A DNA stretch of 64,000 nucleotides from Streptococcus mitis. GTDB lineage: Bacteria; Bacillota; Bacilli; Lactobacillales; Streptococcaceae. Below the pieces are notes generated by a model. It made no database searches. It saw only the letters and a program-made list of their open reading frames with translations, and was not told the origin of the DNA. The position numbers and the translations under genes were made by a program. This document shows, one piece after another, positions 29,666 through 36,977 of this stretch. The first letter of the stretch is position 1. Each line of letters begins with the position of its first letter. The stretch is taken from contig CP014326.1 in NCBI GenBank assembly GCA_001560895.1, forward strand, positions 1,314,001 through 1,378,000, in the 5' to 3' direction.

Positions 29666-30952
29666 TTAAGCACGAACTGTGACGCTGGTTCCATCTTCCT
29701 TATAAAGATTGATGAGTCCTTCTTTCAATGCACGAACCATGTCTCCTGCTTGAACGGGTTGAGGCACCTTAATAGTCAAGAGTTCCATTGGATTTGGAGC
29801 GCGGTCGATTTTATTGCCTTTGGCATCATGCAAATCTTCGATATACGTTTCAAAATGACGGAAACCTGGGCCGTAAAACTCAACTTGGTCTCCTTCGTTA
29901 ATAACGTTCCGTTGACGAATAGTTGCTGTTTGTGTCGAATCATCATAAGAAACCACTTCAGCAACAAACTTGTACTCAGGAATTTTACGACGAGCACCAA
30001 ACAACTGCTCATTTTCAGATGGTGTACCATAGTAGAAACCTGTTGCCAATTCACGTTGAGCAACCTTCCACATCTCATCAATCAAGTCTTGCTTGATTGC
30101 TTCAAACTTCTCTGGACTTTCTAGATAAGCATCAACCGCTGCCTTGTAGCAGTTGGTTACTGTTGATACGTAGTGAATAGACTTCATACGTCCTTCGATT
30201 TTTAGACTGTCCACACCATTTTCAATCATATCTGGAATATGGTCAATCATAGACATATCAACGGCTGACATTGAAAATTCTTCAGGAATTTCACCTTTGA
30301 GGCTCTTACGTTCTTTCCCAAATGGCATATCGTAAAGGTCATACTTCCAACGGCAAGACTGAGAACATCCACCACGGTTGGCATCACGCATACTCATGTG
30401 GTTTGAAAGAGTACAACGACCAGAGTAAGAAATACACATAGCTCCATGGACAAAGGCTTCAATCTCAACGTCTGTACGTTTACGAATTTCTGCTAATTCT
30501 TCCATGGAAACCTCACGCGCCAAAACAACGCGAGTTAAGCCCAGTTCTTTCCAGAACTCAAGAGTTTCATAGTTAGTCGCACTGGCTTGAGTAGAGAGGT
30601 GAATTTCAAGACCTGGTGCTTCTGTCGCTGCAATCATAATCAAGGCTGGGTCAGACACGATCACTGCTGCAATCCCAATATCACGCAGTTTACGGAACCA
30701 CTCACCAGCTCCCTCTTCATTCCCTTCGTGCATAACCATATTAGCCGCTACATAGACCTTGGCACCGTACTTGGCAGCAAACTGGACGCCTTCTTCCATT
30801 TGTTCAAAGGTAAAGTTACCTGCACGGCTACGAAGACCATAGGCCTGACCACCGATAAAGACAGCATCTGCTCCATACTGAACAGCTACTTTTAGCTTCT
30901 CTAAAGTCCCTGCAGGTGATAAAACCTCAGGACGTTTTAATGTTTTTGTCAT
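29666..30952 (-). CDS. U32 family protein (tRNA hydroxylation TrhP/YegQ-like)
   Basis: 428 residues from the ATG at 30952, chosen because ATAGGAGAAAAC precedes it; the upstream ATG at 30970 lacks a site. It has the U32 domain with motifs LSPAGTLEKLKVAVQYGADAV at the N-terminus and the hallmark EAFVHGAMCISYSGRCTLSN. The Cys-rich SRGANRGGCSQSCRW-like segment with conserved cysteines probably binds an Fe-S cluster. A C-terminal beta domain starts near residue 330. Members annotated as collagenase-like peptidases are now known to hydroxylate uridine-34 of tRNA; which activity applies here is inferred from family only. Confidence 0.85.
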   Translation of the reverse strand: MTKTLKRPEVLSPAGTLEKLKVAVQYGADAVFIGGQAYGLRSRAGNFTFEQMEEGVQFAAKYGAKVYVAANMVMHEGNEEGAGEWFRKLRDIGIAAVIVSDPALIMIAATEAPGLEIHLSTQASATNYETLEFWKELGLTRVVLAREVSMEELAEIRKRTDVEIEAFVHGAMCISYSGRCTLSNHMSMRDANRGGCSQSCRWKYDLYDMPFGKERKSLKGEIPEEFSMSAVDMSMIDHIPDMIENGVDSLKIEGRMKSIHYVSTVTNCYKAAVDAYLESPEKFEAIKQDLIDEMWKVAQRELATGFYYGTPSENEQLFGARRKIPEYKFVAEVVSYDDSTQTATIRQRNVINEGDQVEFYGPGFRHFETYIEDLHDAKGNKIDRAPNPMELLTIKVPQPVQAGDMVRALKEGLINLYKEDGTSVTVRA

Positions 30953-31135
30953 GTTTTCTCCTATTTGCAATATAAAAGTTTGACGTTTTTCCTTCTCATT
31001 TTATAGCAAATAAGTTATAAAATCAAGCCTAGACAGATTGTTTTGACAATTCTAATCTTTTAATCTTTACATAATAACTGTTAAACAGTCGAAAATTAAC
31101 CCAGTTTTAAAAGGTAATCAAAAAGTCTAGGAAAG

Positions 31136-31165
31136 CAAAAACCAGTATCCAAAGATACTGGCTCG
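31136..31165 (-). terminator. Intrinsic terminator of guaA
   Basis: GAGCCAGTATC pairs with GATACTGGTTT around TTTG, followed by TTTTTG on the minus strand. Confidence 0.85.
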
Positions 31166-31195
31166 TTAAACTATATAAAATTAGTCCTTGGATGA

Positions 31196-32758
31196 CTATT
31201 CCCACTCAACTGTTGCAGGTGGTTTACTTGTGATATCGTAGACGATACGGTTAACATGATCCACTTCATTTACGATACGTACTGAGATTTTTTGAAGTAC
31301 TTCCCATGGAATTTTGGCAAAATCAGCAGTCATACCATCGATAGAAGTGATAGCGCGGATAGCAATTGTGTAGTCATATGTACGACCGTCACCCATAACT
31401 CCAACTGAACGAACGCCTGTATTAACAGTGAAGTATTGCCAGATATCGCGGTCAAGACCTGCTTTAGCAATTTCCTCACGAAGAATAGCGTCTGACTCAC
31501 GAACTGTTTCTAGCTTTTCTTCAGTGATTTCTCCCATGACACGGATAGCAAGACCTGGACCTGGGAATGGTTGGCGCCATACGATGTGGTCTGGCATGCC
31601 AAGCTCTGTACCAAGGGCACGAACTTCATCCTTGTAAAGAGTATTGAGTGGTTCTATCAATTCAAACTGCATGTCTTCTGGAAGACCACCCACGTTGTGG
31701 TGTGACTTGATCGTCTGAGCGGTATCCGTACCAGACTCGATAACATCTGTATATAAGGTACCTTGAGCAAGGAATTTCACATCTTTGAGCTTGCTTGCTT
31801 CGTCATCAAAGACATAGACAAACTCATTACCGATGATTTTACGTTTTTGTTCAGGGTCAGAAACGCCAGCAAGTTTGTCAAGGAAACGCTTAGCTGCGTC
31901 TGCTTTAACAATATTCAAACCAAACTTACCGCCGAGCATGTCCATAACTTGATCCGCTTCTCCTTTACGAAGAAGACCGTGATCCACGAAGATACAGATT
32001 AATTGATCGCCAATTGCTTTTTGGAGAAGAACACCAACAACTGAAGAGTCAACTCCACCTGAAAGGCCAAGAAGGACACGTTTATCACCGACTGTTTCAC
32101 GGATTTTTTGGATCTGCATGTCGATGAAGTTATCCATTGACCAGTCGCCTTTAGCCTTACAGATGTTAAGGGCAAAATTACGAAGGATATCATTACCGTA
32201 TACAGAATGACGAACTTCTGGGTGAAATTGGATACCGTAAATGTGTTTATCTGGGTTTTCGATGGCCGCGTATGGGCAGTCAGCTGATGTACCTGTACGA
32301 ACAAAGTCAGCAGGAATTTCAGTAACTGCATCACCATGGCTCATCAATACAGTTTGTTCATCAGGTGTTGATTCAAAAAGAGCTGATGGTGTGTGTGTAA
32401 GAGTTGATTGACCGTATTCACGATTTCCAGCGTCACCTGCAGGGACAACTTTTCCTCCAAGTTTATGGGTCAATAACTGCATACCGTAACAAATTCCCAA
32501 AATAGGAATTCCGAGTTCGAAGATTTCTGGGTCAATATCAAATGAACCATCTTCATATACAGAATTTGGACCACCTGATAGAATAATTCCTACAGGATTG
32601 ATTTCACGAACTTCAGCAGCTGAAATTTTATGGCTTTTTAGTTCTGAAAAAACACCAATCTCACGGATACGGCGTGAAATCAGCTGGTTGTATTGGCTAC
32701 CATAGTCCAATACGATGATTTTTTCTACATCTTGCAAATCAGTTGAAATGTTGCTCAT
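31196..32758 (-). CDS. guaA: GMP synthase (glutamine-hydrolysing)
   Basis: 520 residues, complete. It converts XMP to GMP with glutamine and ATP. The N-terminal class I glutamine amidotransferase domain has the oxyanion segment SGGPNSV, nucleophile Cys in GICYGMQ (about 90-96) and the His-x-Glu in FHPEV. The ATP pyrophosphatase domain has the PP-loop [12 protein letters not shown] (about 229-240). The dimerisation domain ends with the conserved [11 protein letters not shown]. Transcribed alone from an extended -10 at 32795-32803. Confidence 0.98.
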   Translation of the reverse strand: MSNISTDLQDVEKIIVLDYGSQYNQLISRRIREIGVFSELKSHKISAAEVREINPVGIILSGGPNSVYEDGSFDIDPEIFELGIPILGICYGMQLLTHKLGGKVVPAGDAGNREYGQSTLTHTPSALFESTPDEQTVLMSHGDAVTEIPADFVRTGTSADCPYAAIENPDKHIYGIQFHPEVRHSVYGNDILRNFALNICKAKGDWSMDNFIDMQIQKIRETVGDKRVLLGLSGGVDSSVVGVLLQKAIGDQLICIFVDHGLLRKGEADQVMDMLGGKFGLNIVKADAAKRFLDKLAGVSDPEQKRKIIGNEFVYVFDDEASKLKDVKFLAQGTLYTDVIESGTDTAQTIKSHHNVGGLPEDMQFELIEPLNTLYKDEVRALGTELGMPDHIVWRQPFPGPGLAIRVMGEITEEKLETVRESDAILREEIAKAGLDRDIWQYFTVNTGVRSVGVMGDGRTYDYTIAIRAITSIDGMTADFAKIPWEVLQKISVRIVNEVDHVNRIVYDITSKPPATVEWE

Positions 32759-32794
32759 CTTTTTCCTTTCTCAAAAGAAATATCTTTTTCCAAT

Positions 32795-32803
32795 ATTCTA
32801 TCA
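32795..32803 (-). promoter_or_regulatory. Extended -10 promoter of guaA
   Basis: TGATAGAAT on the minus strand, 36 bp upstream of the ATG, with AAAGGAAA as the ribosome binding region. Confidence 0.5.
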
Positions 32804-32827
32804 CAAATAAGGCCGAATTACCAACTA

Positions 32828-32932
32828 ATACTCAATGAAAATCAAAGAGCAAATTAGGAAGCTAGCCGCAAGCTGTACTTGAGTACGGTAAGGCGACGCT
32901 GACGTGGTTTGAATTTGATTTTCGAAGAGTAT
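32828..32932 (+). repeat. BOX element (A-C form)
   Basis: It runs from ATACTCAATGAAAATCAAAG to TTTTCGAAGAGTAT, with the same internal stem segments as the copy at 24810-24914 but in the opposite orientation. It lies between the divergent guaA and GntR promoters, 14 bp upstream of the latter's -35. Confidence 0.88.
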
Positions 32933-32946
32933 AAACAAGGCGAAGT

Positions 32947-32976
32947 TTGACTTTTTCTTGTTTATTAGGGTACAAT
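32947..32976 (+). promoter_or_regulatory. Promoter of the GntR-family gene
   Basis: TTGACT (32947-32952), 18-bp spacer, TACAAT (32971-32976), 29 bp upstream of the ATG at 33005. Confidence 0.65.
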
Positions 32977-33004
32977 AGAGAAAAGATAGAAATGAAGTGA
33001 AAAC

Positions 33005-33703
33005 ATGCTACCAGCTTATATGAAAATCCATGATCAGATTAAAAAGGATATTGACGAGCACCGTTGGGCTATTGGGGAGAGACTTCCCAGTGAAAGAGAT
33101 TTAGCAGAGCAGTTTGAGGTCAGTCGTATGACCCTTCGCCAAGCTGTATCTCTATTAGTCGAAGAAGGCGTCTTAGAGCGCCGTGTAGGAAGTGGCACCT
33201 TTGTTTCCAGTACTCGAGTACAAGAAAAGATGCGAGGGACAACCAGTTTTACTGAAATTGTTAAGTCTCAAGGCAAAATTCCCTCTAGCCAGCTCATTTC
33301 TTACAGAAAAACCATTCCCAATGAGCAAGAAGTTGCTAAGTTAGGAATTTCTCCAACCGAAAACATTATCCGAATGGAACGTGTTCGCTATGCCGACAAT
33401 GTTCCTCTGGTTTATGAAGTTGCTTCTATTCCTGAAAAATTCATTAAGAACTTTAAAAAAGAAGAAATCACCAGTCACTTCTTCCAGACCCTGCAAAAAT
33501 ATGGCTACCGTATCGGTAAATCACAGCAGACTATTTATGCTCGTCTCGCTAAGGAAAAAATTGCCCACTACTTAGAGGTTGAAAAAGGACACGCTATTCT
33601 TGGGCTGACTCAGGTTTCTTACCTAGAAGATGGGACAGCTTTTGAATACGTAAAAAGTCAGTATGTAGGCGAACGTTTTGAATTTTATCTTGAAAACAAT
33701 TAA
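33005..33703 (+). CDS. GntR-family (HutC subfamily) transcriptional regulator
   Basis: A 232-residue one-component repressor. An N-terminal winged helix (about 1-70) has the HTH RLPSERDLAEQFEVSRMTLRQAVSLL and the wing ERRVGSGTFV. A C-terminal UTRA effector-binding domain (about 90-230) has the family segments IIRMERVRYADNVPLVYEV and ILGLTQVSYLEDGTAFEYVKSQY. The effector is unknown; HutC members bind sugars, histidine-type metabolites or GlcNAc-6P. No obvious operon partner. Its stop codon lies inside the first bases of a BOX element. Confidence 0.9.
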   Translation: MLPAYMKIHDQIKKDIDEHRWAIGERLPSERDLAEQFEVSRMTLRQAVSLLVEEGVLERRVGSGTFVSSTRVQEKMRGTTSFTEIVKSQGKIPSSQLISYRKTIPNEQEVAKLGISPTENIIRMERVRYADNVPLVYEVASIPEKFIKNFKKEEITSHFFQTLQKYGYRIGKSQQTIYARLAKEKIAHYLEVEKGHAILGLTQVSYLEDGTAFEYVKSQYVGERFEFYLENN

Positions 33704-33899
33704 TACTCTTCGAAAATCTCTTCAAAACGTGTCAACGTCGCCTTGCCGTAGGTATGGTTACTGACTTCGTCAGTTCTATCCACAACCTCAAAACAGTGTT
33801 TTGAGCTGACTTCGTCAGCTCTATCTACAACCTTAAAGCAGTGCTTTGAGCAACCTGCGGCTAGTTTCCTATTTTGCTCTTTGATTTTCATTGAGTATA
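33703..33899 (-). repeat. BOX element with two boxB units (A-B-B-C)
   Basis: A 197-bp element with standard ends (ATACTCTTCGAAAATC at the left, TTGAGTATA at the right). Two tandem diverged boxB units are recognisable by ACTTCGTCAGTTCTATCCAC and ACTTCGTCAGCTCTATCTAC. It fills the gap between the convergent GntR and DMT genes and provides the last bases of the GntR stop codon. Confidence 0.9.
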
Positions 33900-33910
33900 A
33901 AATACTACGC

Positions 33911-33947
33911 AAAAACTCTCTGTCACGGACGACAAAGAGTTTTTTTT
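33911..33947. terminator. Bidirectional terminator downstream of the DMT permease gene
   Basis: AAAAACTCTCTGTCAC and GACAAAGAGTTTTTTTT form a stem with T-runs in both directions. It serves the minus-strand DMT gene and possibly the GntR transcript. Confidence 0.8.
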
Positions 33948-34842
33948 ATTTTTCTAAGAGTAAATCTTTCAAAGAAATCAGAGTTACAGCAACTAATATC
34001 ATTGCCATACCAAGAAAATCAATGGGATAAAATTGTTCATTCATGATTAGAAAGGCAAAGAAAACCGCCGATATTGGCTCAATCGAAGCCAACAGGCTTG
34101 ACTTAACTGGTCCAATCAAACTGGCTCCCTTTAAGAAGGCTGTATAGGCAAAGACAGTCCCGATAAGAATAATACCCGCAAAAGCGAGGAGAAAATCAAG
34201 ACTAGTCGGGATATCAGCCTGTAGAACTCCTGTAAAAGGAAGGGCGACTAAACCAGATATGACCATTCCCACACCAATGACCAAGCTGCTCCCCCACTTC
34301 TTAATCAAGGCTATGGGCAAAATGATATAAAGTGCGTAAGTCAGAGCAGAAAAGAGACCCCAGAACAGACCAGAAGGTGTAATGGATAACTGGTCCAACT
34401 GCCCATGAGTGGCGATCAGAAAGGTCCCTCCAATGGCTAATATGATGGAAACAATCTCTCCAAGCGTCGGCGCCACCTTATCCTTGATACAGCTATAAAT
34501 TAAAATTCCGACAGGACAAACATACTGAAGCACCGTCGCGGTTCCTGCATTAGTTTCCTGAATAGCAGTTAGATAGGCAAATTGATTGAGGAAGAGGCCA
34601 ATTAGAGCAAAAATAAGAAGAGACAGCAAACTTTTTCTATCCTTTAAAAAGGTCAGCATTCTATCCTTTGCAGTAGCATAAGCCAAGAGCATGAGAATTC
34701 CACCAGCGATTAAAAGACGCAAGTTGGTCAAAACCAGAGCCGAAATTCCGTGTGCCATCAGGTATTGGCCACTCGTTCCTGACAAGCCCCAAGCAATACC
34801 AGCCACAACTGTTAATAGAGTCCCTTTTAAACTGTTTGACAT
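33946..34842 (-). CDS. EamA/DMT-superfamily permease
   Basis: 298 residues with ten predicted membrane helices arranged as two EamA repeats; the first opens with TVVAGIAWGLSGTSGQYLM and the second with SGLFWGLFSALTYALYIILP. The drug/metabolite transporter superfamily moves small metabolites across the cell membrane; the substrate is unknown. It is the third gene of the cppA - serine hydrolase - DMT cluster, 11 bp after the hydrolase gene. Confidence 0.9.
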   Translation of the reverse strand: MSNSLKGTLLTVVAGIAWGLSGTSGQYLMAHGISALVLTNLRLLIAGGILMLLAYATAKDRMLTFLKDRKSLLSLLIFALIGLFLNQFAYLTAIQETNAGTATVLQYVCPVGILIYSCIKDKVAPTLGEIVSIILAIGGTFLIATHGQLDQLSITPSGLFWGLFSALTYALYIILPIALIKKWGSSLVIGVGMVISGLVALPFTGVLQADIPTSLDFLLAFAGIILIGTVFAYTAFLKGASLIGPVKSSLLASIEPISAVFFAFLIMNEQFYPIDFLGMAMILVAVTLISLKDLLLEK

Positions 34843-34853
34843 GGCTCTCCTTA

Positions 34854-35786
34854 CTATTCTTTACGAATCAAGTCCATCACTTGATTGCGGTCTACAATCC
34901 ATTGAGCTCTCTCATCCTTTTCATAGGTACGATTCGATAGGAAAATAGCCGCTTCTTGCTTCTGACGATTCCACATGATAAAGGTACCTGTATAGCCCGT
35001 ATGGTCTAGCCAATCTCCTTCCAAATTCCATGCCAAAGAACGTTCCTTGTCATCCAAAGGAGAAAAATTTTGACTCAAATCTCTTGCAAAATCATCTGCT
35101 AAATAGTGTTCTAAAAAGATTTGTAAATCCTTTACAGTCGAAAACAAACCAGCACTACCAGCATGTCTGCCCAGGAGACGAGCCTTGGGATCATGTACCA
35201 GACCTGCCTCGACACCTCTAACTGTTGGAACAGCAAGTTCAACAGGCCCAAACTGGGTTTCATTCATTCCCCAAGGATTAAAAACTTGTTCTTGTAAAAT
35301 CACATCCAAGTCTTGATTAAAGATTCTTTCCAAGATAAAACCTAACAGCAAAAAATGGACATCCGAATAAAGAAAGGCTGGCTGACTTCGTCTCTTGAGA
35401 TGAAACATCGTTTCCTTTAATTCTGAAGCTGTTAAAAGATCACGATTGGGAATAAAAGGATCAAGATCTGTAACATGGGTTAAGAGCTGGCGAATAGTGA
35501 TGTCTGGATAATCACTCTCAGGTAAAAAATCTATTACCAGTCTATCAATATCTAATTGACCTTTTTCCCACAAGAAGGTACAAACTGTGCCAACTCCAAC
35601 AACCTTGCTGACACTGGCTAGGTCATAAACTAGTCCTGCCTCAGTCTGCAGGCCATGTTCTGGGTCACTCTGGCCTAAATAGAACTCCGTCCATTGGTTA
35701 TCCTTAAAATACGCAAAAGAGGCTCCAGGATAAATCCCTGCCTCGATTTGTTCTTCTATTTTTTTAATAATCTGGGTCCACTTCAT
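34854..35786 (-). CDS. Beta-lactamase-family serine hydrolase
   Basis: 310 residues of the class C beta-lactamase/D-Ala-D-Ala carboxypeptidase fold. The nucleophile motif is YDLASVSKVVG (Ser-x-x-Lys, about residues 56-59). A YSDVHFLLLG segment provides the Tyr-x-Asn-like second motif (Tyr-Ser-Asp), and HTGYTGTF near residue 262 stands for the Lys-Thr-Gly-like third motif. No signal peptide is visible, so it is probably an intracellular esterase or peptidase rather than a drug-hydrolysing enzyme. It shares a 4-bp ATGA overlap with cppA upstream. Confidence 0.88.
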   Translation of the reverse strand: MKWTQIIKKIEEQIEAGIYPGASFAYFKDNQWTEFYLGQSDPEHGLQTEAGLVYDLASVSKVVGVGTVCTFLWEKGQLDIDRLVIDFLPESDYPDITIRQLLTHVTDLDPFIPNRDLLTASELKETMFHLKRRSQPAFLYSDVHFLLLGFILERIFNQDLDVILQEQVFNPWGMNETQFGPVELAVPTVRGVEAGLVHDPKARLLGRHAGSAGLFSTVKDLQIFLEHYLADDFARDLSQNFSPLDDKERSLAWNLEGDWLDHTGYTGTFIMWNRQKQEAAIFLSNRTYEKDERAQWIVDRNQVMDLIRKE

Positions 35787-36508
35787 ACTTCTTCAAACCA
35801 CAATTCAACATTATTTCTATCTTTACCAAGGAAGAATTTTTCAGACTTAGGAATAAAATATTCTGTAGAATCAAACTTCTGGCGAAGACTTGCTATGTCT
35901 AATTCATTGACCAAGAACTTGAGCATAGATAAGTCCCAGGTAACCGTATTGTCTACAGTCAAATCCTGCCCCTGTGCTGGGATAAAATCAAGTGATGTCC
36001 CAACTTCAGATACTTCCAAGAAACTTTCAATATCAGTTGGAAGATGTAATTCCATAGAAATCTCAAATTTACTCAAAGAAATTGATTCCAAATCTGTTTG
36101 AAATTCAGGCTTTTCTTCTACTTCTACTAGACTTGCTCTGTCATCTTCTGCGTGAATCAAAATCAAATCATCTTCTGGAGAGTAAATTTCAAAAGCGTAG
36201 CCATTTTGACCTTTATATAATCGATGGATCGAATCTGTTTTAGATAAGAGTCCTTCGATTTCCAAGGGATTTTCCACCTTGATAACCAATCTAGCTAGTT
36301 TTTTTCTTCCCTCTACCTTACGAGTACGCATGCTGGGAGCTTCTTCTAAAACCAGTTTTTCAAGACCTGTTTGGTCCCCTAGTGACAGAAAGGCTGACTC
36401 TTCTAACAAGGCTTTCATGCCAAGGGTTTCAATATAAAATGTTTCATTTAATTTTCTATTATTAACTTTTAAAGTAGGAATAATCCGTACAATTTGATTT
36501 ACATTCAT
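35783..36508 (-). CDS. cppA: CppA family protein
   Basis: About 241 residues from the ATG at 36508, which has GGAGGAA upstream; an in-frame ATG at 36523 lacks a site. It matches the streptococcal CppA family, named for complement C3-degrading activity in pneumococcus. The N-terminal half is glyoxalase/VOC-like (NQIVRIIPTLKVNNRKLNET, then NGYAFEIYSPEDDLILIHAED); the C-terminal CppA_C half ends KFFLGKDRNNVELWFEE. No signal peptide, so any extracellular role needs non-classical export. First gene of a three-gene unit. Confidence 0.88.
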   Translation of the reverse strand: MNVNQIVRIIPTLKVNNRKLNETFYIETLGMKALLEESAFLSLGDQTGLEKLVLEEAPSMRTRKVEGRKKLARLVIKVENPLEIEGLLSKTDSIHRLYKGQNGYAFEIYSPEDDLILIHAEDDRASLVEVEEKPEFQTDLESISLSKFEISMELHLPTDIESFLEVSEVGTSLDFIPAQGQDLTVDNTVTWDLSMLKFLVNELDIASLRQKFDSTEYFIPKSEKFFLGKDRNNVELWFEEV

Positions 36509-36757
36509 AAATTCCTCCGTCACTTTTTATTGTATAGGATTTTAGAATTTTTTACAAGATATTATACTCAAATTTAACAATTTTAACCTCATTAAACATC
36601 TTTTTGAAGAGCCTGAGTAAAAAGTCGATTTTATAGAAAAAGGAAACTAATGAGAATTACAAGAAGTTCATTCGGAGATGGTTGCCTAAAGAAACTAGAA
36701 AATGATTCCTAAAATAGAGCTCTTCATCGAGAATTAAATTCATATGAATAATTAATA

Positions 36758-36866
36758 TATAGTATGTTGAGTATGGAATAGTACATTGTAGCTGTTCAAA
36801 TATTTCTAGAAATAAATTTGACTTTCCTAATCAATTTGTTCATATCTTATTTCAATCTACTCTATA
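36758..36866 (-). repeat. RUP-like repeat
   Basis: 109 bp with terminal TATAG/CTATA inverted ends. On the minus strand it runs TATAGAGTAGATTGAAATAA onward through TTGATTAGGAAAGTCAAATT. Size and sequence resemble the 107-bp pneumococcal RUP element, though this is from memory. A diverged relative is at 15555-15652. Confidence 0.6.
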
Positions 36867-36896
36867 TGCATCTTGTCTTCCTAAAACAAGACACAG

Positions 36897-36946
36897 AAAA
36901 ATACCCCAAGAATTAGAATTGGAGCTAACTTTTGGGGTTCAGTTCA
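36897..36946 (-). repeat. Relict left end of the IS3-family element, acting as a terminator
   Basis: On the minus strand TGAACTGAACCCCAAAAGTT is followed by an ACCCCAA...TTGGGGT hairpin and ATTTTT. It matches the left 50 bp of the IS at 3823 (one base gap, several substitutions). It sits 31 bp after the cytolysin stop codon, where it can serve as that gene's intrinsic terminator. The rest of the 36524-36977 gap holds the RUP-like repeat and nothing else recognisable. Confidence 0.65.
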
Positions 36947-36977
36947 TTAATATAACTAATTGTTTTACAATTGAGAA

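Noticed and set aside
33700..33912. A 70-codon open frame on the minus strand over the BOX element
   Set aside because: Its repetitive Cys/Lys-rich translation (VVDRADEVSSKHCFE-like) comes from the boxB repeats. There is no ribosome binding site or family match.
34854..35786. Serine hydrolase as an acquired beta-lactam resistance gene
   Set aside because: No signal peptide, and it sits in a stable cluster with cppA. The motifs fit chromosomal class C-like esterases or peptidases.
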